A stretch of DNA of 64,000 bases from Bacteroides sp. (GCA_014802435.1 JAAVCG010000031.1:1-64000); one strand, 5' to 3'; counted from the stretch's first letter, positions 12,872 to 21,149 are shown. The notes: generated by a model not told the origin, from the letters alone. A program made the numbers and translations.

Positions 12872-13722
12872 TTAAAAAATCTTTTGTCCTTTACCTTGAC
12901 TTGTTAGGTTCACTCGAGCAGTTGACCGATGCACAGGCTGGCAAGTTATTTAAAGCTATCAAGGCGTATCACATGAGCGTTTCCGAAGAGGCCTCGCAAG
13001 AATGTAAAGCGGAGTTTGACAGCTTGATGGATGACTTTGTGACCAGACTGGCGTTTCATCCGTTCAGGACTGCATTCGAGCGTGATGCCGAGAAGTATCA
13101 GGGTTTGGTAGACAGAAACCGTAAAAACGGTAAAAAGGGAGGTAGGAAGAAGGATTCTCATAAAGAAAGAACAGAGAACCCAGAAAACCCAGTGGGTTCT
13201 TTGGGTTCTCTTGAAAACCCAATCGAACCCAATCAAACCCAATCAAACCCAAAAGGGGATGATAATGGTAATGGTAATGTTAATGTTAATGTTAATAATT
13301 TAGCTCCTTCTAACAAAGGAGCTTGTCCGGCGAATTCGCCGGACCCTCCCGTCCCATTGAAGCAAATAGTTGACTTTTGGAATAAGGCAATGAATGGGAA
13401 GGGAATACCCGGTGTTTCCAGAATTACAGCAGGGTCAAAGAGAGTGAAATCCGTTAAAGCCCGCTTTAAGGAGTATGGGCTTGAGAAAATCTATCAGGCA
13501 ATTATCAACGCTTCGGAAAGCCGATTTATGAACGGATATAATTCTCGCAATTGGGTAGCGACTTTTGATTGGGTATTTCTACCCTCCAATTTCCCGAAAG
13601 TCCTTGAAGGAAATTTCAAAAACCAAGAACCACATGAAAATAACCAAACCGATAAATTTTCAGAACGTAGAGGTACTGAGCCAGGTGCTGAATCGAGAAA
13701 GGGGTTTAAGGGAACGTTTTAG
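12868..13722 (+). CDS. DUF6291-like replication protein with iterons inside the gene
   Basis: 284 residues. The N-terminal domain (about 1-95: FVLYLDLLGSLEQLTDAQAGKLFKAI, then SLMDDFV) matches phage DUF6291-type proteins that precede helicase loaders. A low-complexity linker (about 95-155) is encoded by the repeat array at 13177-13254. The C-terminal domain (about 160-260) resembles the part of replication initiators that contacts the loader. The gene overlaps the DnaC-like gene by 89 bp. A role like lambda O is inferred from domain order, the internal iterons and the neighbour. Confidence 0.65.
   Translation: MIKKSFVLYLDLLGSLEQLTDAQAGKLFKAIKAYHMSVSEEASQECKAEFDSLMDDFVTRLAFHPFRTAFERDAEKYQGLVDRNRKNGKKGGRKKDSHKERTENPENPVGSLGSLENPIEPNQTQSNPKGDDNGNGNVNVNVNNLAPSNKGACPANSPDPPVPLKQIVDFWNKAMNGKGIPGVSRITAGSKRVKSVKARFKEYGLEKIYQAIINASESRFMNGYNSRNWVATFDWVFLPSNFPKVLEGNFKNQEPHENNQTDKFSERRGTEPGAESRKGFKGTF
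13177..13254. repeat. AACCCA iteron array, candidate replication origin
   Basis: Eight copies of AACCCA: six direct and two inverted (TGGGTT). The last four direct copies start at 13216, 13226, 13236 and 13246, exactly 10 bp apart. Ten is not a multiple of three, so the repetition is kept in DNA, not in codons. An AT-rich ATGGTAATGTTAATG-type stretch follows at about 13260-13310 and could be an unwinding element. Confidence 0.6.
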
Positions 13723-14365
13723 TCTTGAGATTCCGGAACGGGACGCAGCCAACGGAATCTATGCCGCGATGAAAGCAGATGTTGAATTCCGTGGCGGAAG
13801 CTTCTCCTTTGATGACAATACCCGCAGCTACATACTTGCAGCTGCTCGCTGGCTGATAAATCCCGGCGCCACTCCAGGCCTGATGCTATGCGGATTATAT
13901 GGCAACGGCAAGACGACGCTTGCCAAGGCCATTGCCAGGCTCGTTGAGTATGTAACCGAACAAGAGAAAGGTTATGGCGGACGCAGGGTCATGAAGTTCA
14001 TTACGGCCAAGAATATTTGCCGGCTATGTGCCGCCGGCGAGAAGTTCAAGGAGCAGTATGATGATTATGAGCGTTTGTTTTCCGAGCCAATGATGATAAT
14101 TGACGATCTTGGAGAGGAACCCCTTGAGGTCATGGTGTATGGAATGATTCATACTCCGCTTGTTGACCTCATCTCTGAGAGATACGCTAATCAGCGCCTG
14201 ACCATCATCACCACGAATCTTGAAGTCGGAGACCTGAAAGAAAAGTATGGCTCCCGAATCTATGACAGATTACAGGAAATGTTAACTCCAATAGTCTTTG
14301 AAAATGACTCATACCGCACTCAAAGGAGAAAAAATAATAATACACTGGCACACGAAGAACAGTGA
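13634..14365 (+). CDS. DnaC-like helicase loader (AAA+ ATPase)
   Basis: ATG at 13634 (MKITKPINFQNVEVL) gives 243 residues; the longer frame would run through the previous gene. Walker A is LYGNGKTT (about 88-95), Walker B MMIIDDLGEEP (about 153-163), followed by ITTNLEVGDLKEKYGSRIYDRL with sensor 1 and the arginine finger region. Such loaders place the replicative helicase at the origin. No phage helicase of the DnaB type is seen, so it probably loads the host one. Confidence 0.88.
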   Translation: MKITKPINFQNVEVLSQVLNRERGLRERFSLEIPERDAANGIYAAMKADVEFRGGSFSFDDNTRSYILAAARWLINPGATPGLMLCGLYGNGKTTLAKAIARLVEYVTEQEKGYGGRRVMKFITAKNICRLCAAGEKFKEQYDDYERLFSEPMMIIDDLGEEPLEVMVYGMIHTPLVDLISERYANQRLTIITTNLEVGDLKEKYGSRIYDRLQEMLTPIVFENDSYRTQRRKNNNTLAHEEQ

Positions 14366-14543
14366 GTCAATCCGGCTTATTCGTGAGCGCTTCGGGGTTC
14401 CTACCTATACCACCCTGAACGGGTTGACGCCAGCACTGCTCAAGCCCGAAGATAGGGCAGTTTTTGACGAGACTGCCAGGCGTGGTTACTTCACCTATCA
14501 CCATGCCGAGTGGACGTTCAACGGCTTCTCTTATTCTTGGTGA
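14304..14543 (+). CDS. Small protein, unknown
   Basis: ATG at 14304 gives 79 residues (MTHTALKGEKIIIHWHT) overlapping the loader gene's end by 62 bp. The middle reads RLIRERFGVPTYTTLNGLTPALLKPED. No recognised motif. It ends just before promoter copy B. Confidence 0.5.
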   Translation: MTHTALKGEKIIIHWHTKNSESIRLIRERFGVPTYTTLNGLTPALLKPEDRAVFDETARRGYFTYHHAEWTFNGFSYSW

Positions 14544-14548
14544 AATAT

Positions 14549-14618
14549 GGTGTAAAAATGGTGTCCATTCTGCTTGCATATCTCGTCAATTATGACGAAC
14601 TTTACAGTATAAAACATT
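14549..14618 (+). promoter_or_regulatory. Repeated phage promoter, copy B
   Basis: CTTG at 14573-14576, 20 bp, GAACTTTA at 14597-14604, then CAGTATAA. The upstream GTAAAAATGG block is conserved. Leader motif AAGTCAAACCAAT follows at 14621-14633, before the ParB-like gene. Confidence 0.75.
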
Positions 14619-14644
14619 ATAAGTCAAACCAATAAAATAGAACA

Positions 14645-16393
14645 ATGGACTTTCAAAAAATCCCTCTTGACCTGGTGAAGCCTTCACCGATGAATCCGAG
14701 AAAGACATTTGATGAGACGGCAGTCAATGAGCTCGCCGCCAATATCGAAAAGCAGGGTCTTATTCAGCCCATCACGGTGCGCCCCTGCGAGTATGATGAC
14801 CGGCTTGATGAATCAGGCGAAGTGGTCAGCGTTCCAACCGAGTATGAAATCGTTTGCGGTGAGCGTCGCTATCGGGCATACTGCATGCTCAAGGCTCAGG
14901 AGAATGAGCGACCGGGTGGTCAATCACGCTTCGGGTCAATACCTGCCATGGTGCGGGTGATGAATGATGAAGACGCTTTTGAGGCGATGATTACCGAGAA
15001 TCTTCAACGCCAGGATGTTGACCCGATGGAGGAGGCATTTGCCTTCGGTCTGCTCATCAGGAATGGAAAGACCGCTGAGGAAGTTGCTCTCAAATTCGGT
15101 AAATCCATCCGATTTGTTCAGGACCGCGTTAAACTTAATTCTCTTATCCCCGAGTTGATGCTGGCCATCAGGGAGGATAAAATGAGTATATCAGCGGCAA
15201 TGATTATCTGCAAGCTCAATGAGGAGCAGCAGCGTAAATATCATTCTCAGTACAGCAATAATTATCAGGGACTGACCAAAGCCACTGCCGAGAGTTTTGT
15301 CAACGGACTTTTCCTGACAATCTCCAAGGCTCCGTGGTACAAGAGCGATAATCAGGCCGATGAAGAGTTTGCCGGAGGTTGCGGTCACGCCTGTTCCCGA
15401 TGTCAGCACAATACGGCCAACCATGGCTGCCTGTTCTGGGAGATGAAAACTGAAAATGCCGGGAAATGCACTGACCGAAACGGATTCCAATCAAAGCTGC
15501 TTGCTTACATGGTCAAGGTCGTCGAGGAACACTCGGATAGCCTCGTCAAAGCCGGACAGCCGCTTGAAAAGGGCAAGATGGTTATCGGGTTGACTATTGA
15601 GACCTATGGGTCGGATTTGAGCAAGGCCGTTAAGGCTGCTTTCAAGGAGAAGATGGAATCCATAGGATATGAGATTGTTAACCCGGCTTCGGTCTTTTCT
15701 CATAAATGCTGGTATGGGGCTGATGACGAGCGGGCCATTGAGAAACTGGTCAAGGGTGAGGTTTATAGAGTTCTCAACGTCGCAGGCTATGATGTCCCGG
15801 AAATAGCTGAGGAATTCCACTATGTAAAAAAGGATGACCAATCAGTAAACTCCGAGAACGGAGTACCGATGAAAGTCAACGAGCTGTTACGCGAATATCG
15901 TAACATCACCTCGGAGTTGTCTCTCTCTTCAAGCCACACCGTAAGTGGCTGTAAAACCATCAGCGAGCATGGCGAGTTTAAAAACTTGAAAGGCCTTGAC
16001 AACGCGGAATTTGTGCTGGCTTATTCTTTGATGGTGGACAACAACCGTGAGCTTTGTGTTGAGTTTGGACTTGGTGACGCTCCGCAAAGAGATGAAATCA
16101 TCAAATACGTTTCCAATAATCTTGATAAGGCTCCATACATCCTGCGTTCATGGATAAAAAAGACTCTCAGCGCCGGGTCGCAAATCATTACATTTGATGA
16201 GGCGAGACATATGGCGGCTCCATTCATTGACCGCATCGGAGAGTTATGGTGTCCGGTAGAATACCATGAGGCCATGGATAAACTCAGGTCCAAGCAAGAG
16301 AAAGCAGTCAATAAGATTGCCCGACAGCTCAAGAAGCTCGGCTATAACCTCGACGGCAATCCCATATCTGACAACACTGATAGCATAGACTAA
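14645..16393 (+). CDS. ParB/Spo0J-type protein, large
   Basis: 582 residues. The N-terminal ParB nuclease/CTPase fold is clear: PLDLVKPSPMNPRKTFDE, IEKQGLIQPITVRP, CGERRYRAYCML and EAMITENLQRQDVDPMEEAFAF, followed by a helix-turn-helix (KTAEEVALKFGKSIRFVQDRV). The C-terminal 300 residues, with a Cys-rich CGHACSRCQHNTANHGC segment (about 244-260), are unusual for ParB. No ParA lies nearby, so regulation or DNA modification is as likely as partition. A terminator follows. Confidence 0.8.
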   Translation: MDFQKIPLDLVKPSPMNPRKTFDETAVNELAANIEKQGLIQPITVRPCEYDDRLDESGEVVSVPTEYEIVCGERRYRAYCMLKAQENERPGGQSRFGSIPAMVRVMNDEDAFEAMITENLQRQDVDPMEEAFAFGLLIRNGKTAEEVALKFGKSIRFVQDRVKLNSLIPELMLAIREDKMSISAAMIICKLNEEQQRKYHSQYSNNYQGLTKATAESFVNGLFLTISKAPWYKSDNQADEEFAGGCGHACSRCQHNTANHGCLFWEMKTENAGKCTDRNGFQSKLLAYMVKVVEEHSDSLVKAGQPLEKGKMVIGLTIETYGSDLSKAVKAAFKEKMESIGYEIVNPASVFSHKCWYGADDERAIEKLVKGEVYRVLNVAGYDVPEIAEEFHYVKKDDQSVNSENGVPMKVNELLREYRNITSELSLSSSHTVSGCKTISEHGEFKNLKGLDNAEFVLAYSLMVDNNRELCVEFGLGDAPQRDEIIKYVSNNLDKAPYILRSWIKKTLSAGSQIITFDEARHMAAPFIDRIGELWCPVEYHEAMDKLRSKQEKAVNKIARQLKKLGYNLDGNPISDNTDSID

Positions 16394-16666
16394 ACAATTA
16401 TTTTATAAATGACAAGCGCGGCACTGCTCAATCATACGGGTAGTGTCGCTTTTTATAGAAATGGATTATAAAACTTGTTGCGAGATATTCGGAATAACGG
16501 ATATCACTTTTCTCCCGATTGCCGCTCTCCTCCTGGTTTGAAATGCGTTAATAAATTAATCCCTTTTTCAGAGTACATGGCAAGTAATAAGTCTCCTCCC
16601 GGTTGAAGTGAATATTGGCCGACGGCCTGAAAATAAAAGTCATTCACAAACCCCCAATTTTTACCA
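16394..16666. other. Gap after the ParB gene: terminator, no convincing gene
   Basis: Apart from the terminator at 16418-16454 this stretch holds a 26-codon frame from 16461 and part of an opposite-strand frame (16504-16818) that overlaps the next gene. Neither looks like a real protein. No promoter was recognised. Confidence 0.5.
16418..16454 (+). terminator. Rho-independent terminator
   Basis: GCGGCACT/AGTGTCGC 8-bp stem (one G-T pair) and five T residues, 24 bp after the ParB stop. Confidence 0.85.
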
Positions 16667-16963
16667 ATGGCAATACCACTCAAAAAATTTGCAATGCAAT
16701 GTGAAGAAGTGGCTTTGGTCAATGGCATAATAACGCCATTATCCTCCCCCGGCGTATCGCTGTATGAAATTTCCAGAAAATGGAGAGAACTGTGCAACGC
16801 TACATCCATCAGGAGCAAGAATCTTCCTGAATGGAGCGAAAAAGAAGAGGGGGCGGCCGAGGTGATAATTGCCTCGTTGACATTTCTTCAGCGTATTGGT
16901 TGCTCGGATATAGAAAAGCTGCTCCGCGATATTCTGGAGCATCATCGCCGGCAAACATTGTAG
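16667..16963 (+). CDS. Small protein with weak MazG-like features
   Basis: 98 residues. The C-terminal part, WSEKEEGAAEVIIASLTFLQRIGCSDIEKLLRD, resembles the E-E-x-A-D/E helix and following segment of MazG-like nucleotide pyrophosphohydrolases found in phages. The usual D of the EExxD pattern is replaced by E, and the domain is short. Identity is tentative; it could be a binding-only relative. Confidence 0.45.
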   Translation: MAIPLKKFAMQCEEVALVNGIITPLSSPGVSLYEISRKWRELCNATSIRSKNLPEWSEKEEGAAEVIIASLTFLQRIGCSDIEKLLRDILEHHRRQTL

Positions 16964-17019
16964 GTTCCGTCAATGACTGTTCGTGATGAAGTTTTTTTGT
17001 GATGAAGTAAGTAATAGCT

Positions 17020-17676
17020 ATGACAGAAATAACAATTTTACCAATCAGTCTCCTTGATTTTAACAAGGGGCAACTTAACGGACTCCCGAAGAATCCCCGG
17101 TTCTTTCGGGATTATCGCTATGAGGCGATGAAAAAGAGCATCAAGGAATCGCCGGAGATGCTTGAGCTGCGCGAGCTTATAGTGTATCCGTATCTTCAGG
17201 GTCGCTACATTGTCGTTTGCGGCAATCTTCGCCTGAGGGCCTGTAAGGAACTCGGATATGCAGAGTTGCCGTGTAAGATTCTCAATCCTGAGACCAACGT
17301 CAGGAAATTGAGGGAATATGCAACGAAAGATAACGTGAATTTTGGTGAGAATGACCTTGATGTGATGGTTCATGACTGGGACAAAACCGAATTGGCAGCC
17401 TGGGGCGTTGAGTTCGCTCCGGAGAAGACCGTTGATGAGTTTAAGGAACGGTTTGATTCCATTACCGACGACACGGCAATCTACCCGCTCGTTCCGAAGT
17501 ATGATGAGCGACACGAGCTTTTTATCATACAATCCGGCAATGAAGTTGATAGCAACTGGCTCCGGGAAAGGCTTGGAATGCAGCGCATGAAGTCATATAA
17601 GACCGGCAAGGTTGGAAAAAGCAACGTGATTGACATTAAAGATGTACGGGTCGCTTTGGAGGGCGAGAGCAAATGA
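17020..17676 (+). CDS. ParB N-terminal-domain protein, possibly linked to DNA modification
   Basis: 218 residues with a ParB-like fold: ISLLDFNKGQLNGLPKNPRFF, then YEAMKKSIKESPEM, LIVYPYLQGRYIVVCGNLRLRACKELG and LREYATKDNVNFGENDLD. Phage ParB-like proteins of this kind are repeatedly found beside DNA-modifying enzymes (work of Iyer, Aravind and colleagues). It overlaps the putative glycosyltransferase gene by 4 bp, which supports such a role; partition is the alternative. Confidence 0.75.
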   Translation: MTEITILPISLLDFNKGQLNGLPKNPRFFRDYRYEAMKKSIKESPEMLELRELIVYPYLQGRYIVVCGNLRLRACKELGYAELPCKILNPETNVRKLREYATKDNVNFGENDLDVMVHDWDKTELAAWGVEFAPEKTVDEFKERFDSITDDTAIYPLVPKYDERHELFIIQSGNEVDSNWLRERLGMQRMKSYKTGKVGKSNVIDIKDVRVALEGESK

Positions 17677-18425
17677 GCCTCAAGATTGTCATTCCGTCGC
17701 ATAAGCGACATGATAGGGTGTTTTCCAAAAAGCTCGTCCTCGACCCGATAATCTGCGTCGCAGAGAGTCAGGCTGACCTCTACCGGAAATATAACCCGGA
17801 GTGTGAAATCGTAACCCATCCGGATGATGTCGTCGGGTTGATTCCCAAACGGAATTGGATGGCAAGGCACTTTGGAGAACTTATGATGCTTGATGACGAC
17901 ATCCATGTAGTCAAGGCGCTATTTTGCGAGAAAGGCGAGCCGGGAGTCATCCGTGACCCTGAAGAAATCACGAGGATTATCAACTCGCTCTATGAATTGG
18001 CGTGTTTGCTGGATGTCCATATCTTCGGATTTACATCGGCCATATCTCCGGTTATGTACAATGAATGGGGATATTATTCTCTTTCAAAGATGATAACCGG
18101 GTGTGCCTATGGCGTGAGGTATAATAAGAACGTCTGGTGGAATGAGGAAATCAGGCTCAAGGAGGATTTTTGGATATCATGCTACATGAAGTACAAGGAG
18201 CGCAAGGTTCTTACTGACCTACGTTATAATTTCGCTCAAAAGGGAACGTTTGTCAACGCCGGCGGCTTGGCTGCCTTTCGCAATCAGGAAGAGGAGCGAC
18301 GGGCGATATTGTTCATTAAGAAACACTTCGGCGACAGCATCAATCTCAAGGGAGCCACTAATAACGGCAAAGACAAAACCAAGCAACTTGTGGAGTATAA
18401 CATATCCTGTAAGTTCAAGTTCTAA
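17673..18425 (+). CDS. Putative base-modifying glycosyltransferase (GT-A fold, TAGT-like)
   Basis: 250 residues: KIVIPSHKRHDRVF at the N-terminus, GLIPKRNWMARHFGELMMLDDDIHVV with an acidic DDD triad at 74-76 that should hold the metal and sugar nucleotide, then an EDFWISCYMKYK acceptor-site-like segment and FVNAGGLAAFRNQ. The pattern fits phage glycosyltransferases of the TET-associated type that decorate modified bases. No TET-type oxygenase or hydroxymethylase is seen here, so the acceptor base is unknown; protein glycosylation remains possible. Confidence 0.65.
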   Translation: MSLKIVIPSHKRHDRVFSKKLVLDPIICVAESQADLYRKYNPECEIVTHPDDVVGLIPKRNWMARHFGELMMLDDDIHVVKALFCEKGEPGVIRDPEEITRIINSLYELACLLDVHIFGFTSAISPVMYNEWGYYSLSKMITGCAYGVRYNKNVWWNEEIRLKEDFWISCYMKYKERKVLTDLRYNFAQKGTFVNAGGLAAFRNQEEERRAILFIKKHFGDSINLKGATNNGKDKTKQLVEYNISCKFKF

Positions 18426-18439
18426 GCTACTGAACATCA

Positions 18440-18512
18440 GATGAAAATGGCGAGAAAATGGCGTTAAATCCGCTTGCATATCTCGTCATTTTTTGCTAAC
18501 TTTACTGATGTA
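18440..18512 (+). promoter_or_regulatory. Repeated phage promoter, copy C (divergent)
   Basis: CTTG at 18473-18476, 20 bp, TAACTTTA at 18497-18504. It shares GCTTGCATATCTCGTCA with copy B, but its upstream block is less conserved and it lacks the leader motif. Drives the gene at 18535. Confidence 0.6.
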
Positions 18513-18534
18513 AAACAAACATTAATTGAGAGTT

Positions 18535-19104
18535 ATGATAATACGAACTTTACATGGATATGACTTCTTTGAGGTCAGTTCTGCAATGCAGAAAGCCATT
18601 CGCCGAGGCGATGCGCGGGTTGCAGGGTATTTTGCCCTTGAATTATGGCATAGCAACTATCGTGACTATGTCTGGAAGAGACTTTTCACCATCTCGGCCG
18701 AGGATTGCTATGGACTCATCACAAAGGAGATTGAGGCTCTTTGGCAAGGTCATGAGTTAGTCAACATAAACAAGAAAGAGCCGAAAGGCCGCATATTCGT
18801 CAGCAAAGCGGTATTGCTCCTGTGCGAATGCCGCAAGAACCGAGATGCGGATCATCTGCAGAACCTGGTCTATGACCGCAAGGATGTGGATGTGGACCGA
18901 TGGATTGATGATGTCCGGGCGTTCCCCATAGAAATTCCTCCCTATACTTACGACGTCCATACCCGAAAGGGGAAGAAGTTTGGGCGAACCAAGGAGGAAT
19001 TCTTCCGAGAGGAATATGAGGCTTTGAGGCCAAGAGTTCCCGGGCTATTTGACGACCTTGTACCCAAGTATCCGGGCAACCTGTTCAGCGGTTCGGACTT
19101 ATAG
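18535..19104 (+). CDS. Stand-alone RarA/MgsA C-terminal-like protein
   Basis: ATG at 18535 gives 189 residues. Residues about 12-60 (SSAMQKAIRRGDARVAGYFALELWH, then VWKRLFTISAEDCYG) match the tetramerisation domain at the C-terminus of RarA/MgsA, an AAA+ protein of stalled forks. The AAA+ part itself is absent. Phages often carry this domain alone; it may bind or inhibit host RarA. A strong hairpin follows within the gene's end. Confidence 0.6.
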   Translation: MIIRTLHGYDFFEVSSAMQKAIRRGDARVAGYFALELWHSNYRDYVWKRLFTISAEDCYGLITKEIEALWQGHELVNINKKEPKGRIFVSKAVLLLCECRKNRDADHLQNLVYDRKDVDVDRWIDDVRAFPIEIPPYTYDVHTRKGKKFGRTKEEFFREEYEALRPRVPGLFDDLVPKYPGNLFSGSDL

Positions 19105-19121
19105 TCCGGGCCGCTTTGATT
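19087..19121 (+). terminator. Rho-independent terminator overlapping the gene end
   Basis: AGCGG..CGGACT-TAT-AGTCCG..CCGCT forms an interrupted 11-bp stem, followed by TTTGATTT. It overlaps the last codons of the preceding gene. Confidence 0.7.
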
Positions 19122-19134
19122 TGACATATGTTGA

Positions 19135-19210
19135 CAAATGTTAAGGCGTAAAAATGGTGGTCATTCTGATTGCAAAATCCGCTTATTATGACGAACTTTA
19201 CAGTATAAAT
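19135..19210 (+). promoter_or_regulatory. Repeated phage promoter, copy D
   Basis: ATTG at 19169-19172, 20 bp, GAACTTTA at 19193-19200, then CAGTATAA. The full upstream block GTTAAGGCGTAAAAATGG is present. Leader motif at 19221-19233 precedes the gene at 19247. Confidence 0.75.
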
Positions 19211-19246
19211 AAAACACTATAAGTCAAATCAATAACCATTAAAGCT

Positions 19247-19597
19247 ATGACAACAAAATCTCTTGATGAAATCTTCGATGAAGCAACACGTGAAATGTTT
19301 CGCAGCATAGAGCTGAGCGACTATAAGGAAGAATCGGATTTCTGCTTCTGCTATGCAGACAATGGATTCGTAATTGAAGGAGCCGGTCGTGTAGGAGGAA
19401 CCTGGTTTGCAGATGGCGATGGTTACTGGAATCCTCGTGAATGCTCTCTCAAGGATGGCTATGGGTTTCTTGAAGAACTCACCGTCAACCGATATGACGA
19501 GGAAACAGACGAAGAGATTGAGCTTTCTCCGGAGGAAATAGATTTTATTTACTCCCTGCTTGAAAAAGAATTATCAGAATATATGGAAACATACTAA
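19247..19597 (+). CDS. Acidic protein, unknown
   Basis: 116 residues, very acidic (many Asp and Glu, C-terminal EIELSPEEIDFIYSLLEKE). The acidity could reflect a DNA mimic, a class that includes phage anti-restriction proteins, but there is no specific match. It is first in an operon from promoter copy D. Confidence 0.6.
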   Translation: MTTKSLDEIFDEATREMFRSIELSDYKEESDFCFCYADNGFVIEGAGRVGGTWFADGDGYWNPRECSLKDGYGFLEELTVNRYDEETDEEIELSPEEIDFIYSLLEKELSEYMETY

Positions 19598-19608
19598 GTC
19601 AAACCAAT
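19596..19608 (+). promoter_or_regulatory. Leader motif AAGTCAAACCAAT, internal copy
   Basis: Exact copy overlapping the preceding stop codon and 15 bp before the ATG at 19623. There is no promoter here, which suggests that the motif acts in the mRNA. Confidence 0.5.
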
Positions 19609-19622
19609 AAAACTACCAATCT

Positions 19623-19784
19623 ATGAAAGTATCAGAACTTATCAGAGAACTGAAGAAACTGCCTCAGCAAATGGAGGTCAGATATGCAGTTAATATAGGG
19701 AGCGGCAAGCGTACCCTATGTACAATCAATCAAGTAGAGAATTATCAGAACGCTTGGGCGATTCTTAAATTTCAAGACCGATGA
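19623..19784 (+). CDS. Small protein, 53 residues, unknown
   Basis: ATG at 19623 to TGA 19784 (MKVSELIRELKKLPQQMEV). The opening is the pattern of small phage proteins that begin KVSELI..L..LPQD and carry a single helix and hairpin; their function is not known. ATGA overlap with the next gene. Confidence 0.6.
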   Translation: MKVSELIRELKKLPQQMEVRYAVNIGSGKRTLCTINQVENYQNAWAILKFQDR

Positions 19785-19912
19785 GCGTGCCAAACTGTCA
19801 GGACTGCCAAGCGGCCTATTGGAGCCGACTCGGCTCAATCTCCGAATTTGAACTTGAAACCCACTATTGCCCCTACTGTTATGACGTTGAACGACAAGAC
19901 TACTCTGATTAA
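19781..19912 (+). CDS. Small zinc-ribbon protein, 43 residues
   Basis: MSVPNCQDCQAAYW then HYCPYCYDVERQDYSD: two CxxC pairs 21 residues apart, enough for one zinc site. It is coupled to the previous gene by ATGA overlap and overlaps the next start by 32 bp. Confidence 0.55.
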   Translation: MSVPNCQDCQAAYWSRLGSISEFELETHYCPYCYDVERQDYSD

Positions 19913-20702
19913 CCCCGCGGAGCAGGCCGGGCTATTCAAAGCCTTACAAAGCACTTTTCGCGTTGACGTAGCGCCGATGCCGTTTCTGACTCCCTCGCCG
20001 GGCCCGGCCACTATCGCGTCGGCGCAGCTCCCATCCGCGGCTGACCTCGTCAGCGACATAGCCCGCCGCCAACACCTTCGGCGCGCCATGATAGCCGACC
20101 AGACAACCCGCACCCTGGCCTCTAAGCTTTCAATCCGCGAGCTGGCGCAGATCCATTACGTCCCCTTTGCGATTGCGGAGGTTATCTGGGATTCCGTTGA
20201 CTCGCTGATTGAGCTCTCAAAGGGACTGCCCGAACTCAAGCAGCTTGCCCGCACGGCCCGAGTGGCCCGTCAGCGTTATCTCAAGTCGTTTCCCCGGAAC
20301 TTGCGCGGCAGCTTCGATGAAGGCGAGATGCGCGCCAACGGTGAGGCCTTTGAAGAGCATATCAGCCGCCATTGGGCAACGATGACCACCGCCCTGCGAG
20401 CGGAAATCAAAACCCAATTTCCGGACCTGGAAGACTATCAGGGCGTTGACATCCTCCAGGGGGCCTGGCAAATTAAAATCCTCATGATGGCCCTTGAACA
20501 ATTCATCAAAAAGACCCTGAGGAAGATTGAAAAGCTCACTCCCTTTGAACTCTCGCCTTCTGACATTCTCCCCAAGCCCTACTGGGACCTGCGCCTGATA
20601 ATCAGCGCCTATTGCTCACCGATGACCCCGGATAAGACGCGATTCAAGGCTGACCAATGGGCCGCAGTAATCTCAACCCAAATAGCTCTGATTGAAGTAT
20701 GA
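19881..20702 (+). CDS. Helical protein, unknown
   Basis: ATG at 19881 gives 273 residues, almost entirely helical. Residues about 75-190 resemble a long helical bundle with many Arg, Lys and Ala residues. GC content is visibly higher than in neighbours and the codons differ, so it may have a separate origin. No catalytic motif. Overlaps the next gene by 4 bp. Confidence 0.6.
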   Translation: MTLNDKTTLINPAEQAGLFKALQSTFRVDVAPMPFLTPSPGPATIASAQLPSAADLVSDIARRQHLRRAMIADQTTRTLASKLSIRELAQIHYVPFAIAEVIWDSVDSLIELSKGLPELKQLARTARVARQRYLKSFPRNLRGSFDEGEMRANGEAFEEHISRHWATMTTALRAEIKTQFPDLEDYQGVDILQGAWQIKILMMALEQFIKKTLRKIEKLTPFELSPSDILPKPYWDLRLIISAYCSPMTPDKTRFKADQWAAVISTQIALIEV

Positions 20703-20920
20703 CCGACCAATACCGCACCCAACTATCAGCCTCCCTGCGCGAATTTCAGGCCGCGCAATCTAACCTGGCGGCGGCCCGGTCAAGGCTCATGACCGCCGGG
20801 AAATATTACACCTTATCCAAACTTGAGCAGCGCCAACACGTCGCCGCCATGGAACGACTTGACGCGGCCATCGCTCAAGTGCGCCGCATAACGATAACTC
20901 AAAAAATCAGACTCAAATGA
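20699..20920 (+). CDS. Small coiled-coil protein, unknown
   Basis: 73 residues, helical throughout (QLSASLREFQAAQSNLAAARS). Translationally coupled to the preceding helical protein and of similar base composition; the two may form a complex. Confidence 0.5.
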   Translation: MTDQYRTQLSASLREFQAAQSNLAAARSRLMTAGKYYTLSKLEQRQHVAAMERLDAAIAQVRRITITQKIRLK

Positions 20921-20927
20921 AAGCATT

Positions 20928-21146
20928 ATGAATGAAGAATCTCATATATTAAAAAACGGCGGCAAGCGTCTGCGCCGCGGCACATACAAGTCCGTCTATC
21001 TTGATAACCGCGGAAAAGATAACAGAGGGGTGACACGCTATGCGTTCCGTGCAGATGTCCAAACCGTCAGTGCCGGTGGAGTCGTCCGCTTAAGGAAATG
21101 GTTCCGATTCAAGGAGGACGCACGGCGTTGGCTGGAAGGCAAATAG
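20928..21146 (+). CDS. Small basic protein, possible AP2-like DNA-binding domain
   Basis: 72 residues, strongly basic: LRRGTYKSVYLDNRGKDNRG, then RYAFRADVQTVSAGGVVRLRKWFRFKEDARRWLEGK. Three predicted strands then a helix with the W-F-x-x-x-E-A-x-R pattern resemble AP2-type and integrase arm-binding domains. It lies just upstream of the internal tyrosine recombinase and could be its accessory factor. Confidence 0.5.
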   Translation: MNEESHILKNGGKRLRRGTYKSVYLDNRGKDNRGVTRYAFRADVQTVSAGGVVRLRKWFRFKEDARRWLEGK

Positions 21147-21149
21147 AAT

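Noticed and set aside
16504..16818. Minus-strand frame of 104 codons after the ParB gene
   Set aside because: It overlaps a better plus-strand gene (16667-16963), has no promoter, and its composition is that of an antisense frame.
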